Assembly: GCA_964035545.1 (NCBI GenBank)
Contig: CAXIUT010000230.1
Span: 1,784,185 to 1,848,184, forward strand
Reading direction: 5' to 3'
Source: Bugula neritina
Lineage: Eukaryota; Bryozoa; Gymnolaemata; Cheilostomatida; Bugulidae
DNA: 64,000 nucleotides
A model generated the notes under the pieces. That model searched no databases, was not told the DNA's origin, and was given only the letters and a program-made list of their open reading frames with translations. Of the stretch, positions 47,996-61,030 are shown one piece after another (within the stretch, counting starts at the first letter, position 1; every line of letters starts with the position of its first letter). The translations under genes were made by a program, and so were the position numbers.

Positions 47996-50900
47996 ATACT
48001 GCAACATACTGAAATATACTGCAACATAGTGCAACATACTAAAATACACTGCAACATACTGCAACATACTGAAATACAATGGAACATATTAAATTACACT
48101 GCGACACATTAAAATATACTGCAACACACTGAAACATACGGCAACATACCGAAATATACTGCGACACGTTGAAAAATACTGCAACATACTGAAATATACT
48201 GCAAGTGGTGCAACATACTGAAATACACTGTGACACACTGAAATACACTGCAACATACTGCAACATACTGAAACATACTGAAATACACTGTAACATATTG
48301 AAATACACTGCAACATACTGCAACATACTGAAATACACTGGAACTTACTGAAATATACTGCGACACATTAAAATATATTAAAACATACTGAAATATACTT
48401 CAACATGCTGCAACATACTAAAATACAATGTAACATACTGAAACACATTGCAACACATTGAAATATCCGGCAACAGACTGAAACATACTGCAACATACTG
48501 AAATATACTGCAATATACTGAATTACACTATAACATATTGAAATATACTGCAAGATACTGAATTACACTCTAACATACTGAAATATGCTGTAGCATACTG
48601 AATTACACTGCAACACACTGAAGTATACTCTAATATACTGAAATGTACTGCGACATACTGAATTATACTGCAACATACTGCAACATACTGAAATACACTG
48701 TAACATAATGAAATATGCTGTAGCACACTGAAATACACTGCAACACACTGAAGTATACTGTAATATACTGAAATAAACTGCAACATACTGCAACATACTG
48801 AATTACACTTGAACATAATGAAATACACTGAAACCCATTGAAATATACTGCAACATACCGAAATGATTGGTAAACTAGTGAAATATACTGTGACATAATG
48901 AAACATACCGGAACATACTGCAACATAATTAAATATACTGTAACACACTGAAATATGCTACAAGATACTGAAATATACTGTAACATACTGAAACGTACGC
49001 AACATACTGAAATACGCTGCAACATACTGAAATATGATGCAAGATGCTGCAACATACTGAATTACACTATAACACACTGAAATACACTGCAACATACTGA
49101 AGTACACTGAAATACACTGTAACATATTGAAATACACTGCAACATACTGCAACGTACTGCAACATACTGAAATACACTGTGAAACACTGAAATACACTGC
49201 AACATACTGCAATATACTGCAACATACTGAAATAAACTGAGACACATTAAAATATACTGCAACATACTGAAATATACTGCAACATAGTGCAACATACTAA
49301 AATACACTGCAACATACTGCAACATACTGAAATACACTTGAACATATTAAATTACACTGCGACACATTAAAATATACTGCAACACACTGAAACATACGGC
49401 AACATACCGAAATATACTGCGACACGTTGAAAAATACTGCAACATACTGAAATATACTGCAAGTGGTGCAACATACTGAAATACACTGTGACACACTGAA
49501 ATACACTGCAACATACTGCAACATACTGAAACATACTGAAATACACTGTAACATATTGAAATACACTGCAACATACTGCAACATACTGAAATACACTGGA
49601 ACTTACTGAAATATACTGCGACACATTAAAATATATTAAAACATACTGAAATATACTTCAACATGCTGCAACATACTGACTTACACTTGAACATAATGAA
49701 ATACACTGAAACCCATTGAAATATACTGCAACATACCGAAATGAATGGTAAACTAGTGAAATATACTGTGACATAATGAAACATACCGGAACATACTGCA
49801 ACATAATTAAATATACTGTAACACACTGAAATATGCTACAAGATACTGAAATATACTGTAACATACTGAAACGTACGCAACATACTGAAATACGCTGCAA
49901 CATTCTGAAATATACTGCAAGATTCTGCAACATACTGAAATACACTATAACACACTGAAATACACTGCAACATACTGAAATACACTGAAATACACTGTAA
50001 CATATTGAAATACACTGCAACATACTGCAACATACTGCAACATACTGAAATACACTGGAACTTACTGAAATATACTGCGACACATTAAAATATACTGTAA
50101 CATACTGAAATATACTTCAACATGCTGCAACATACTAAAATACAATGTAACATACTGAAATAGATTGCAACACATTGAAATATACTGCAACATACTGAAA
50201 CATACTGCAACATACTGAAATATACTGCAATATACTGAATTACACTATAACATATTGAAATATACTGCAAGATACTGAATTACACTCTAACATACTGAAA
50301 TATGCTGTAGCATACTGAATTACACTGCAACACACTGAAGTATACTCTAATATACTGAAATGTACTGCGACATACTGAATTATACTGCAACATACTGCAA
50401 CATACTGAAATACACTGTAACATAATGAAATATGCTGTAGCACACTGAAATACACTGCAACACTCTTAAGTATACTGTAATATACTGAAATGTACTGCAA
50501 CATACTGGAATATACTGTAACACACTGAAATATACTCTAACATACCGAAATACACTGTAACATACTGAAATAAACTGCAACCTACTGCAATATACTGAAT
50601 TACACTTGAACATAATGAAATACACTGAAACACATTGAAATATACTGCAACATACCGAAATGAATGGTAAACTAGTGAAATATACTGTGACATAATGAAA
50701 CATACCGGAACATACTGCAACATAATAAAACATTCTGTAACACACTGAAATATGCTACAAGATATTGAAATATACTGTAACATACTGAAACGTACGCAAT
50801 ATACTGAAATACGCTGCAACATACTGAAATATGATGCAAAATACTGCAACATACTGAAATACACTATAACACACTGAAATACACTGCAACATACTGAAAT

Positions 50901-51110
50901 ACACTGAAATACACTGTAACATATTGAAATACATTGCAAAACATCGAAATATACTGCAACATACTCAAATATGCTCTAGCATACTGAAAGACACTACAAC
51001 TCACTGAAGTATAGTGTAATATACGGAAATGTACTGAAACATGCCGAAATATACTGCAACACACTGAAACATAAGGCAACATAGTGAAATATACTGCGAC
51101 ACATTGAAAT
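47996..51110 (+). repeat. 3,115-bp unit, copy 2
   Basis: This copy is nearly indistinguishable from copy 3 over most of its length and from the right part of copy 1 (about 46.97-47.99 kb). Shared rare variants include ACTCTTAAGTATAC at 47,347 and 50,462. The 1,258-bp internal duplication is present (48,089 and 49,347). Confidence 0.92.
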
Positions 51111-54100
51111 ATACTGCAACATACTGAAATATACTGCAACATAGTGCAACATACTAAAATACACTGCAACATACTGCAACATACTGAAATACAATGGAAC
51201 ATATTAAATTACACTGCGACACATTAAAATATACTGCAACACACTGAAACATACGGCAACATACCGAAATATACTGCGACACGTTGAAAAATACTGCAAC
51301 ATACTGAAATATACTGCAAGTGGTGCAACATACTGAAATACACTGTGACACACTGAAATACACTGCAACATACTGCAACATACTGAAACATACTGAAATA
51401 CACTGTAACATATTGAAATACACTGCAACATACTGCAACATACTGAAATACACTGGAACTTACTGAAATATACTGCGACACATTAAAATATATTAAAACA
51501 TACTGAAATATACTTCAACATGCTGCAACATACTAAAATACAATGTAACATACTGAAACACATTGCAACACATTGAAATATCCGGCAACAGACTGAAACA
51601 TACTGCAACATACTGAAATATACTGCAATATACTGAATTACACTATAACATATTGAAATATACTGCAAGATACTGAATTACACTCTAACATACTGAAATA
51701 TGCTGTAGCATACTGAATTACACTGCAACACACTGAAGTATACTCTAATATACTGAAATGTACTGCGACATACTGAATTATACTGCAACATACTGCAACA
51801 TACTGAAATACACTGTAACATAATGAAATATGCTGTAGCACACTGAAATACACTGCAACACACTGAAGTATACTGTAATATACTGAAATAAACTGCAACA
51901 TACTGCAACATACTGAATTACACTTGAACATAATGAAATACACTGAAACCCATTGAAATATACTGCAACATACCGAAATGATTGGTAAACTAGTGAAATA
52001 TACTGTGACATAATGAAACATACCGGAACATACTGCAACATAATTAAATATACTGTAACACACTGAAATATGCTACAAGATACTGAAATATACTGTAACA
52101 TACTGAAACGTACGCAACATACTGAAATACGCTGCAACATACTGAAATATGATGCAAGATGCTGCAACATACTGAATTACACTATAACACACTGAAATAC
52201 ACTGCAACATACTGAAGTACACTGAAATACACTGTAACATATTGAAATACACTGCAACATACTGCAACGTACTGCAACATACTGAAATACACTGTGAAAC
52301 ACTGAAATACACTGCAACATACTGCAATATACTGCAACATACTGAAATAAACTGAGACACATTAAAATATACTGCAACATACTGAAATATACTGCAACAT
52401 AGTGCAACATACTAAAATACACTGCAACATACTGCAACATACTGAAATACACTTGAACATATTAAATTACACTGCGACACATTAAAATATACTGCAACAC
52501 ACTGAAACATACGGCAACATACCGAAATATACTGCGACACGTTGAAAAATACTGCAACATACTGAAATATACTGCAAGTGGTGCAACATACTGAAATACA
52601 CTGTGACACACTGAAATACACTGCAACATACTGCAACATACTGAAACATACTGAAATACACTGTAACATATTGAAATACACTGCAACATACTGCAACATA
52701 CTGAAATACACTGGAACTTACTGAAATATACTGCGACACATTAAAATATATTAAAACATACTGAAATATACTTCAACATGCTGCAACATACTGACTTACA
52801 CTTGAACATAATGAAATACACTGAAACCCATTGAAATATACTGCAACATACCGAAATGAATGGTAAACTAGTGAAATATACTGTGACATAATGAAACATA
52901 CCGGAACATACTGCAACATAATTAAATATACTGTAACACACTGAAATATGCTACAAGATACTGAAATATACTGTAACATACTGAAACGTACGCAACATAC
53001 TGAAATACGCTGCAACATTCTGAAATATACTGCAAGATTCTGCAACATACTGAAATACACTATAACACACTGAAATACACTGCAACATACTGAAATACAC
53101 TGAAATACACTGTAACATATTGAAATACACTGCAACATACTGCAACATACTGCAACATACTGAAATACACTGGAACTTACTGAAATATACTGCGACACAT
53201 TAAAATATACTGTAACATACTGAAATATACTTCAACATGCTGCAACATACTAAAATACAATGTAACATACTGAAATAGATTGCAACACATTGAAATATAC
53301 TGCAACATACTGAAACATACTGCAACATACTGAAATATACTGCAATATACTGAATTACACTATAACATATTGAAATATACTGCAAGATACTGAATTACAC
53401 TCTAACATACTGAAATATGCTGTAGCATACTGAATTACACTGCAACACACTGAAGTATACTCTAATATACTGAAATGTACTGCGACATACTGAATTATAC
53501 TGCAACATACTGCAACATACTGAAATACACTGTAACATAATGAAATATGCTGTAGCACACTGAAATACACTGCAACACTCTGAAGTATACTGTAATATAC
53601 TGAAATGTACTGCAACATACTGGAATATACTGTAACACACTGAAATATACTCTAACATACCGAAATGCACTGTAACATACTGAAATAAACTGCAACCTAC
53701 TGCAATATACTGAATTACACTTGAACATAATGAAATACACTGAAACACATTGAAATATACTGCAACATACCGAAATGAATGGTAAACTAGTGAAATATAC
53801 TGTGACATAATGAAACATACCGGAACATACTGCAACATAATAAAACATTCTGTAACACACTGAAATATGCTACAAGATATTGAAATATGCTGTAACATAC
53901 TGAAACGTACGCAATATACTGAAATACGCTGCAACATACTGAAATATGATGCAAAATACTGCAACATACTGAAATACACTATAACACACTGAAATACACT
54001 GCAACATACTGAAATACACTGAAATACACTGTAACATAATGAAATACATTACAAAACATCGAAATATACTGCAACATACTGAAATATGCTCTAGCATACT

Positions 54101-54230
54101 GAAAGACACTACAACTCACTGAAGTATAGTGTAATATACGGAAATGTACTGAAACATGCCGAAATATACTGCAACACACTGAAACATAAGGCAACATAGT
54201 GAAATATACTGCGACACATTGAAATATACT
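51111..54230 (+). repeat. 3,115-bp unit, copy 3
   Basis: The copy stays in register at 3,115 bp up to about 54,236. There CATACTAAAATATACTG replaces the CATACTGAAATATACTG of copy 2. It shares the CATTCTGAAATATACTG variant with copy 2 (49,902 and 53,017), which copy 1 lacks. Its last kilobase has more differences (ACTCTGAAG at 53,577, where copies 1 and 2 read ACTCTTAAG). Confidence 0.9.
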
Positions 54231-57200
54231 GCAACATACTAAAATATACTGCAACATACTGCAACATCCTAAAATACACTGTAACATACTGAAATACACT
54301 GCAACAACTTGAAAAATACTGCAACATACCTAAACATACGGCAACATACTAAAATACACTATAACATATCGAAATATACTGAAACGTACTGAAATACACT
54401 ATAACATATTGAAATATGCTGTAGCATACTGAAATATACTGCCACACACTGAAGTATACTGTAATATACAGAAATGTACTGTAACATACTGAAACATACG
54501 GCAACATACTGAAATGTACTGCAACATACTGAAATATACTGCAACAAAGTGCAACGTACTGAAATACACTGTAACATATTGAAATACACTGCAAAACATC
54601 GAAATATACTGCAACACACTCAAATATACTGAAACATACAGAAATATACTGCAACATACAGAAATATACTGCAACAGACTGCAACATACTGAAAACCAGT
54701 GTAACATACTGAAAAAGACTGCAACACATTGGAATATGCTGCAACATAGTGAAATATGCTGTAGCATACTGAAAGACACTACAACTCACTGAAGTATAGT
54801 GTAACATACGGAAATGTACTACAACATGCCTAAATAAACTGCAACATACTGAAATACACTACAACATACTGCAACATACTAAAATACACTATAACATATT
54901 GAAATATACTGCAACATACTAAAATACACTATAACACATTGAAACATGCTGTAGCATACTGAAATACACTGCAACACACTGGTGTATACTGTGATATACA
55001 GAAATGTACTGTAACATACTGAAACATACGGCAACATACTGAAATACACTGAAACATATGGAAATACACTGCGACACATTGAATTATACTGCAACACACT
55101 GAAGTATACTGTAATACACTGAAATATAATGCAACATACTGAATTATACTGCAACATAGTGCAACATACAGAAATACACTACAACATACTGCAACATACT
55201 GAAATACACTGTGAAACACTGAAATACACTGCAACATACTGCAATATACTGCAACATACTGAAATAAACTGAGACACATTAAAATATACTGCAACATACT
55301 GAAATATACTGCAACATAGTGCAACATACTAAAATACACTGCAACATACTGCAACATACTGAAATACACTGGAACATATTAAATTACACTGCGACACATT
55401 AAAATATACTGCAACACACTGAAACATACGGCAACATACCGAAATATACTGCGACACGTTGAAAAATACTGCAACATACTGAAATATACTGCAAGTGGTG
55501 CAACATACTGAAATACACTGTGACACACTGAAATACACTGCAACATACTGCAACATACTGAAACATACTGAAATACACTGTAACATATTGAAATACACTG
55601 CAACATACTGCAACATACTGAAATACACTGGAACTTACTGAAATATACTGCGACACATTAAAATATATTAAAACATACTGAAATATACTTCAACATGCTG
55701 CAACATACTAAAATACAATGTAACATACTGAAATACATTGCAACACATTGAAATATCCTGCAACAGACTGAAACATACTGCAACATACTGAAATATACTG
55801 CAACATACTGAATTACACTATAACATATTGAAATATACTGCAACATACTGAATTACACTCTAACATACTGAAATATGCTGTAGCATAATGAATTACACTG
55901 CAACACACTGAAGTATACTGTAATATACTGAAATGTACTGCGATATACTGAGTTATACTGCAACATACTGCAACATACTGAATTACACTGTAACATAATG
56001 AAATATGCTGTAGCACACTGAAATACACTGCAACACACTGAAGTAAACTGTAATAAACTGAAATGTACTGCAACATACTGAAAGATACTGCAACATACTG
56101 CAACAAACTAAAATACACTGCAACATACTGAAATAAATTGCAACACATTAAAATATACTGCAACATACTAAGACATACTGCAACATACTGAAATATACTG
56201 CAACATACTGAATTACACTCTAACATAATGAAATATGCTGTAGCATACTGAAATACACTGCAACATACTGCAAAAAATTGAAATACACTGGAACATATTG
56301 AAATATACTGCAACATACCTAAATGAATGGTAAACTAATGAAATGTACTGTAACGTAATGAAACATACTCTAGCACAATGAAAAATACTGCACGATACTG
56401 AAATATACTGGAACATACTGAAATGTACGCAACATACTGAAGTACGCAGCAACATACTGATTTATACTGCAAGATACTGCAACATACTGAAATACACTGT
56501 AACATACTGAAACACACTGCAACATACTGCAACATACTGAAATACACTGGAACATATTGAAATACACTGCAACACTTTGAAATATGCTTCAACACACTGA
56601 AAAACACTGCAACATACTGAAACATACTGCAAGTGGTGCAACATACTGAAACACACTGTGAGACACTGAAATATACTGCAACATACTGAAACATACTGCA
56701 ACATACTGAAATATACTGCGACACATTAAAATATACTGCAACATACTGAAATATACTGCAACATACTGAAACATACTGCAACATACTGAATTATACTGCA
56801 ACATACTGAAATACACTATAACATATTAAATTATACTGCAACATACTGAATTGCACTCTAACATATTGAAATATGCTGTAGCATACTGAAATACACTGCA
56901 ACACACTGAAGTATACTGTAATACACTGAAATGTACTGCAATATACTGAAATATACTGCAACATATTGCAACCTACTGAAATACACTGTAACATAATGAA
57001 GTACACTGCAACATACTGAAATGCACTGGAACATATTGGAATGCACTGCAACACATCGAAATATACTGCAACACACTGAAATGTACATCAACATACTGAA
57101 ATATACTGCGACACATTAAAATATACTGCAACACACTTAAATATACTGCAACATACAGAAATATACAGCAACATACAGAAATATACTGCAACAGACTGCA

Positions 57201-57426
57201 ACATACTGAAATACACTGCAACACATTAGAATATACTGCAACATACTGAAATATGCTGTAACATGCTGAAAGACACTACAACTTACTGAAGAGTAGTGTA
57301 ATATACGGAAAAGTACTGCGACATGCCGAAATATACTGCAACATACTGACATACACTACAACATACTGCAACATACTGAAATACACTGGAACACATTGAA
57401 ATATACTGCAACATACTGAAATACAC
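54231..57426 (+). repeat. Decamer array up to the island
   Basis: The first part is collinear with 43,750-45,640 at an offset of about 10.4 kb, continuing the arrangement that flanks the 3,115-bp array. From about 56 kb the decamers become more variable and no long period is visible. The stretch ends at GAAATACAC, just before the non-satellite island. Confidence 0.75.
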
Positions 57427-57733
57427 AGGATAGTTAAGGGCAACCTTTTAGCTGCAACTGCCTTGCTGAGGTTTGCATTGTAATCATATAAGAATTCAGT
57501 ACCATTAAAATAAAATCTCACCGTATTGTGCTAGAGTCAAAATTAAAAACTATGTTGTAGATCCTGTTTTTTCCCAGTGCAACTTTTTTGGAATTTTTAA
57601 TTTTCATTTTTTTTGCAAAGTTATAGACAAAAAACTGCCCACTTTTGGTCAAATTTGCCAGAAAAGCTGACCTTTCAGTACCAGTAAAATATCTCAGCAG
57701 CAAAAGATGATATCTGAATTAAACTTGCACTGC
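57427..57733. other. Non-satellite island inside the array
   Basis: About 307 bp here contain no decamer pattern. The sequence is T-rich and A-rich with poly-T runs (57,587-57,612). It contains an imperfect internal direct repeat: TTCAGTACCATTAAAAT at 57,496 and TTCAGTACCAGTAAAAT at 57,674, 178 bp apart. I see no terminal inverted repeats, poly-A tail or convincing target-site duplication, so a standard MITE, SINE or LINE insertion is not supported. Its left junction resembles the junction at the right end of the array near 61,030 (AGTT-AAGG against AGTTTAAGG immediately after the last decamer). It may therefore be a diverged copy of the array's flanking sequence. Minus-strand frames are short and interrupted. 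Confidence 0.75.
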
Positions 57734-60700
57734 TGGAATATACTGCAACATACTGAAATATACTGCAAGATACTGCAACATACTGAAATCCACTGTAACA
57801 TACTTAAATACACTGCAACATACTGCAATATACTGAATTACATTGGAACATATTGAAATACACTGCAACACTTTGAAATATACTGCAACACACTGAAACA
57901 TACTGCAAGTGGTGCAACATACTGAAATACACTGTGACACACTGAAATACACTGCAACATACTGCAACATACTGCAACATACTGAAATACACTGTAACAT
58001 ATTGAAATACACTGCAACATACTGCAACATATTGAAATACACTGGAACATATTGAAATACACTGTAACACATCGAAATATACTGCAACACACTGAAACAT
58101 ACGACAACATACTGAATTATTCTGCAACATACTGCAACATACTAAAATACACTGTAACATACTGAAATACATTGCAAAACAATAAAATATACTGCAACAT
58201 ACTAAAACATACTGCAACATACTGAAACATACTGCAACATACTGAATTACACTCTAACATACTGAAATATGGTGTAGCATACTGAAATACACCGCAACAC
58301 ACTGAAGTATACTGTAATATACAGAAATGTACTGCAACATACTGAATTATACTGCAACATACTGCAACATACTGAAATGCACTGTAACATAACGAAATAC
58401 ACTGCAACACATTGAAATATACTGCAACATACTGAAATGATTGGTAAACTAGTGAAATGTACTGTAACATAATGAAACATACCGGAACATTCTGCAACAT
58501 AAGGAAATATACTGTAGCACACTGAAATATACTGCACGATACTGAAATATACTGTAACATACTGAAATGTACGCAACATACTGAAGTACGCTGCAACATA
58601 CTGATTTATACTGCAAGATACTGCAACATACTGAATTCCACTGTAACATACTGAAATACACTGCAACATACTGCAACATACTGAATTACACTGGAACATA
58701 TTGAAATACACTGCAACACTTTGAAATATACTGCAACACACTGAAACATATGGCAACATACCGAAATACACTGCGACACGTTGACAAATACTGCAACATA
58801 CTGAAATATACTGCAAGTGGTGCAACATACTGAAATATACTGTACTATACTAAAATTCTTTGCAAAACAATAAAATATACTGCAACATACTGAAACATAC
58901 TGCAACATACTGAAATATACTGTAACATACTGAGACACACTATAACATATTGAAATATACTGCAACATACTGAATTACACTCTAACATACTGAAATATGC
59001 TGTAGCATACTGAAATACACTGCCACACACTGAAGTATACTGTATTATACAGAAATGTACTGCAACATACTGAATTATACTGCAACATACTGCAACATAC
59101 TGAAATACACTGTAACATAACGAAATACATTGCAACACATTGAAATATACTGCAACATACTGAAATGAATGGTCAACAAGTGAAATATCTTGTAACACAA
59201 TGAAACATACAGGAACATACTGCAACATAATGAAATATACTGTAGCACATTGAAATATACTGCACGATACTGAAATATACTGTAACATACTGAAATGTAT
59301 GCAACATACTGAAGTTTGCTGCAACATACTGATTTATACTGCAAGATATTGCAACATACTGAAATACACTGTAACAAACTGAAATACACCGCAACATACT
59401 GCAACATACTGAATTACACTGGAACATATTGAAATACACTGCAACACTTTGAAATATACTGCAACACACTGAAACATACGGCAACATACCGAAATATACT
59501 GCGACACTTTGAAAAATATTGCAGCATACGGAAATACACTGGAACATATTGAAATACACTGCAACACCTTGTAATATACTGCAACACACCTAAATATACG
59601 GTAGTGTATGAAATATACTTTAACGCAAAGAAACATACCGGAACATACTGCAACATAATGAAATATACTGTAGCACACTGAAATATACTGTGCGATGCTG
59701 AAATATACTGTAACATACTGAAATGTACGCAACATACTGAAGTACGCTGCAACATACTGAAATGTACTGCAAGATACTGCAACATACTGAAATCCACTGT
59801 AACATACTGAAATACACTGCAACATACTGAAACATACTGAATTACATTGGAACATATTGATATACACTGCAACACTTTGAAATATACTGCAACACACTGA
59901 AACATCTGGCAACATACCGAAATACACTGCGACACGTTGAAAAATACTGCAACATACTGAAATATACTGCAATAGTGGTGCAACATACTGAAATACACTG
60001 TGACACACTGAAATACACTGCAATATACTGCAACATACTGCAACATACTGAAATATACTGGAACATATTGAAATACACTGCAACACATCGAAATATACTG
60101 CAACACACTGAAACATACGGCAACATACTGAAATATACTGTGACACATTAAAATATACTGCAACATACAGAAATATACTGCAACAGACTGCAACATACTG
60201 AAAAACAGTGTAACATACTGAAATACACTGCAACACATTGGAATATACTGCAACATACTCAAATATACTGCAACATACTCAAATACACTACAACATACTG
60301 CAACATACTGAAATACACTGTAACATAACGAAATACACTGCCACATACTGCAACATACTGCAACATACTGAAATACACTGTAACATATTGAAATATACTG
60401 CAACATACTGCAACATACTGAAATACACTGGAACATATTGGAATACAATGCAACACATCGAAATATACTGCAACACACTGAAACATACGGCAACACACTG
60501 AAGTATACTGCAACAAAATAAAATATACTGCAACATACTGAAACATACTGCAACATACTGAAATATACTGCAACATACTGAAATATATGGTAAACTGCTG
60601 AAATATACTGTAACACATTGAAAGATACCGCAACATACTGAAATACACTGCAACACACTGTGGTATACTGTGTTATACAGGAATGTACTGTAACATACTG

Positions 60701-60784
60701 GAACATATGGCAACATACCAAAATATACTGCAACTGTGCAACATAATAAACTATACTGCAAACATACTAAAATATACTGCAACG
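57734..60784 (+). repeat. Decamer satellite array, right block
   Basis: The array resumes in the same orientation as the main block. The segment 58,220-59,600 is collinear with the B-type region at 11,280-12,640, so the right block is related to the far-left units rather than to the adjacent 3,115-bp units. The GCAAGTGGTGCAACATAC variant occurs at 57,905 and 58,814, and an altered form GCAATAGTGGTGCAAC at 59,970. Minus-strand frames here (up to 439 codons at 59,414-60,733) are repeat by-products. Confidence 0.93.
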
Positions 60785-61030
60785 ACTCAAAAGTTACCTA
60801 ATGATACTGAAATATACTGAAACATGCTGAAACATGCTTCGACATACTCAAATATACTGGAACATATTACAATAAACTCTGACTCGCTAAAATATATTGC
60901 AACAGACTGAAATATACTGCGAGATACTGAATTATACTGCAACATGCTCAAATATACTCCAACATAATGTAATAAACTGCAACATATTGAAATATTCTGC
61001 AACATATCGAAGTGTATCGTAATATACGGA
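60785..61030 (+). repeat. Degenerate right edge of the array
   Basis: Decamers remain recognisable but are heavily mutated, for example CGACTCAAAAGTTACCTAAT and ATTACAATAAACTCTGACTC. The ACTG core is often lost. The decamer pattern ends with GTAATATACGGACATCAC near 61,035. Loss of homogeneity at an array margin is the usual pattern for satellites. Confidence 0.85.

Larger units (their letters stand above)
1..57426 (+). repeat. Decamer satellite array, main block
   Basis: Almost every base belongs to a 10-bp tandem unit. The commonest plus-strand decamers are TACTGAAATA, CACTGCAACA and TACTGCAACA; common variants are TATTGAAATA, TACTGTAACA, TACTGAATTA and TACTGCGACA. ACTG recurs every 10 bases, while its complement CAGT is almost absent from the plus strand, so the whole block runs in one orientation. 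The array is open at base 1. Higher-order repeats of 1.4 to 8.3 kb are superimposed and listed separately. Long minus-strand reading frames throughout are by-products, because no minus-strand decamer contains TAA, TAG or TGA. No gene, RNA or unrelated mobile element is visible inside the block. It could be pericentromeric or centromeric satellite or a giant minisatellite; the sequence alone does not say which. Confidence 0.97.

Noticed and set aside
46970-53200. Assembly artefact as the sole cause of the identical 3,115-bp units
   Set aside because: It cannot be excluded from the sequence alone, but private differences between copies 1, 2 and 3 (45,350, 49,902, 53,577) argue for real, slightly diverged copies. 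Kept as a caveat, not a finding.
1-57426. CRISPR array
   Set aside because: The repeats are directly contiguous 10-mers with no unique spacers, and there are no cas genes; the sequence is eukaryotic in character.
57427-57733. SINE, MITE or LINE insertion
   Set aside because: No tRNA-like A/B boxes, no terminal inverted repeats, no poly-A tail and no clear target-site duplication were seen. Similarity to the array flank is a better, though unproven, explanation.
1-61000. Many long minus-strand reading frames (60-439 codons) coding Cys/Tyr/Val/Ser/Phe-rich repeat proteins
   Set aside because: They follow from a decamer without stop triplets and appear in all three minus frames at once, overlapping each other. 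They end wherever a random mutation makes a stop, and show no domain, signal peptide or shared start.
1-61030. Telomeric or subtelomeric simple repeat
   Set aside because: The unit is 10 bp, lacks G-runs, and shows no TTAGGG-type or other telomere motif; nothing indicates a chromosome end.
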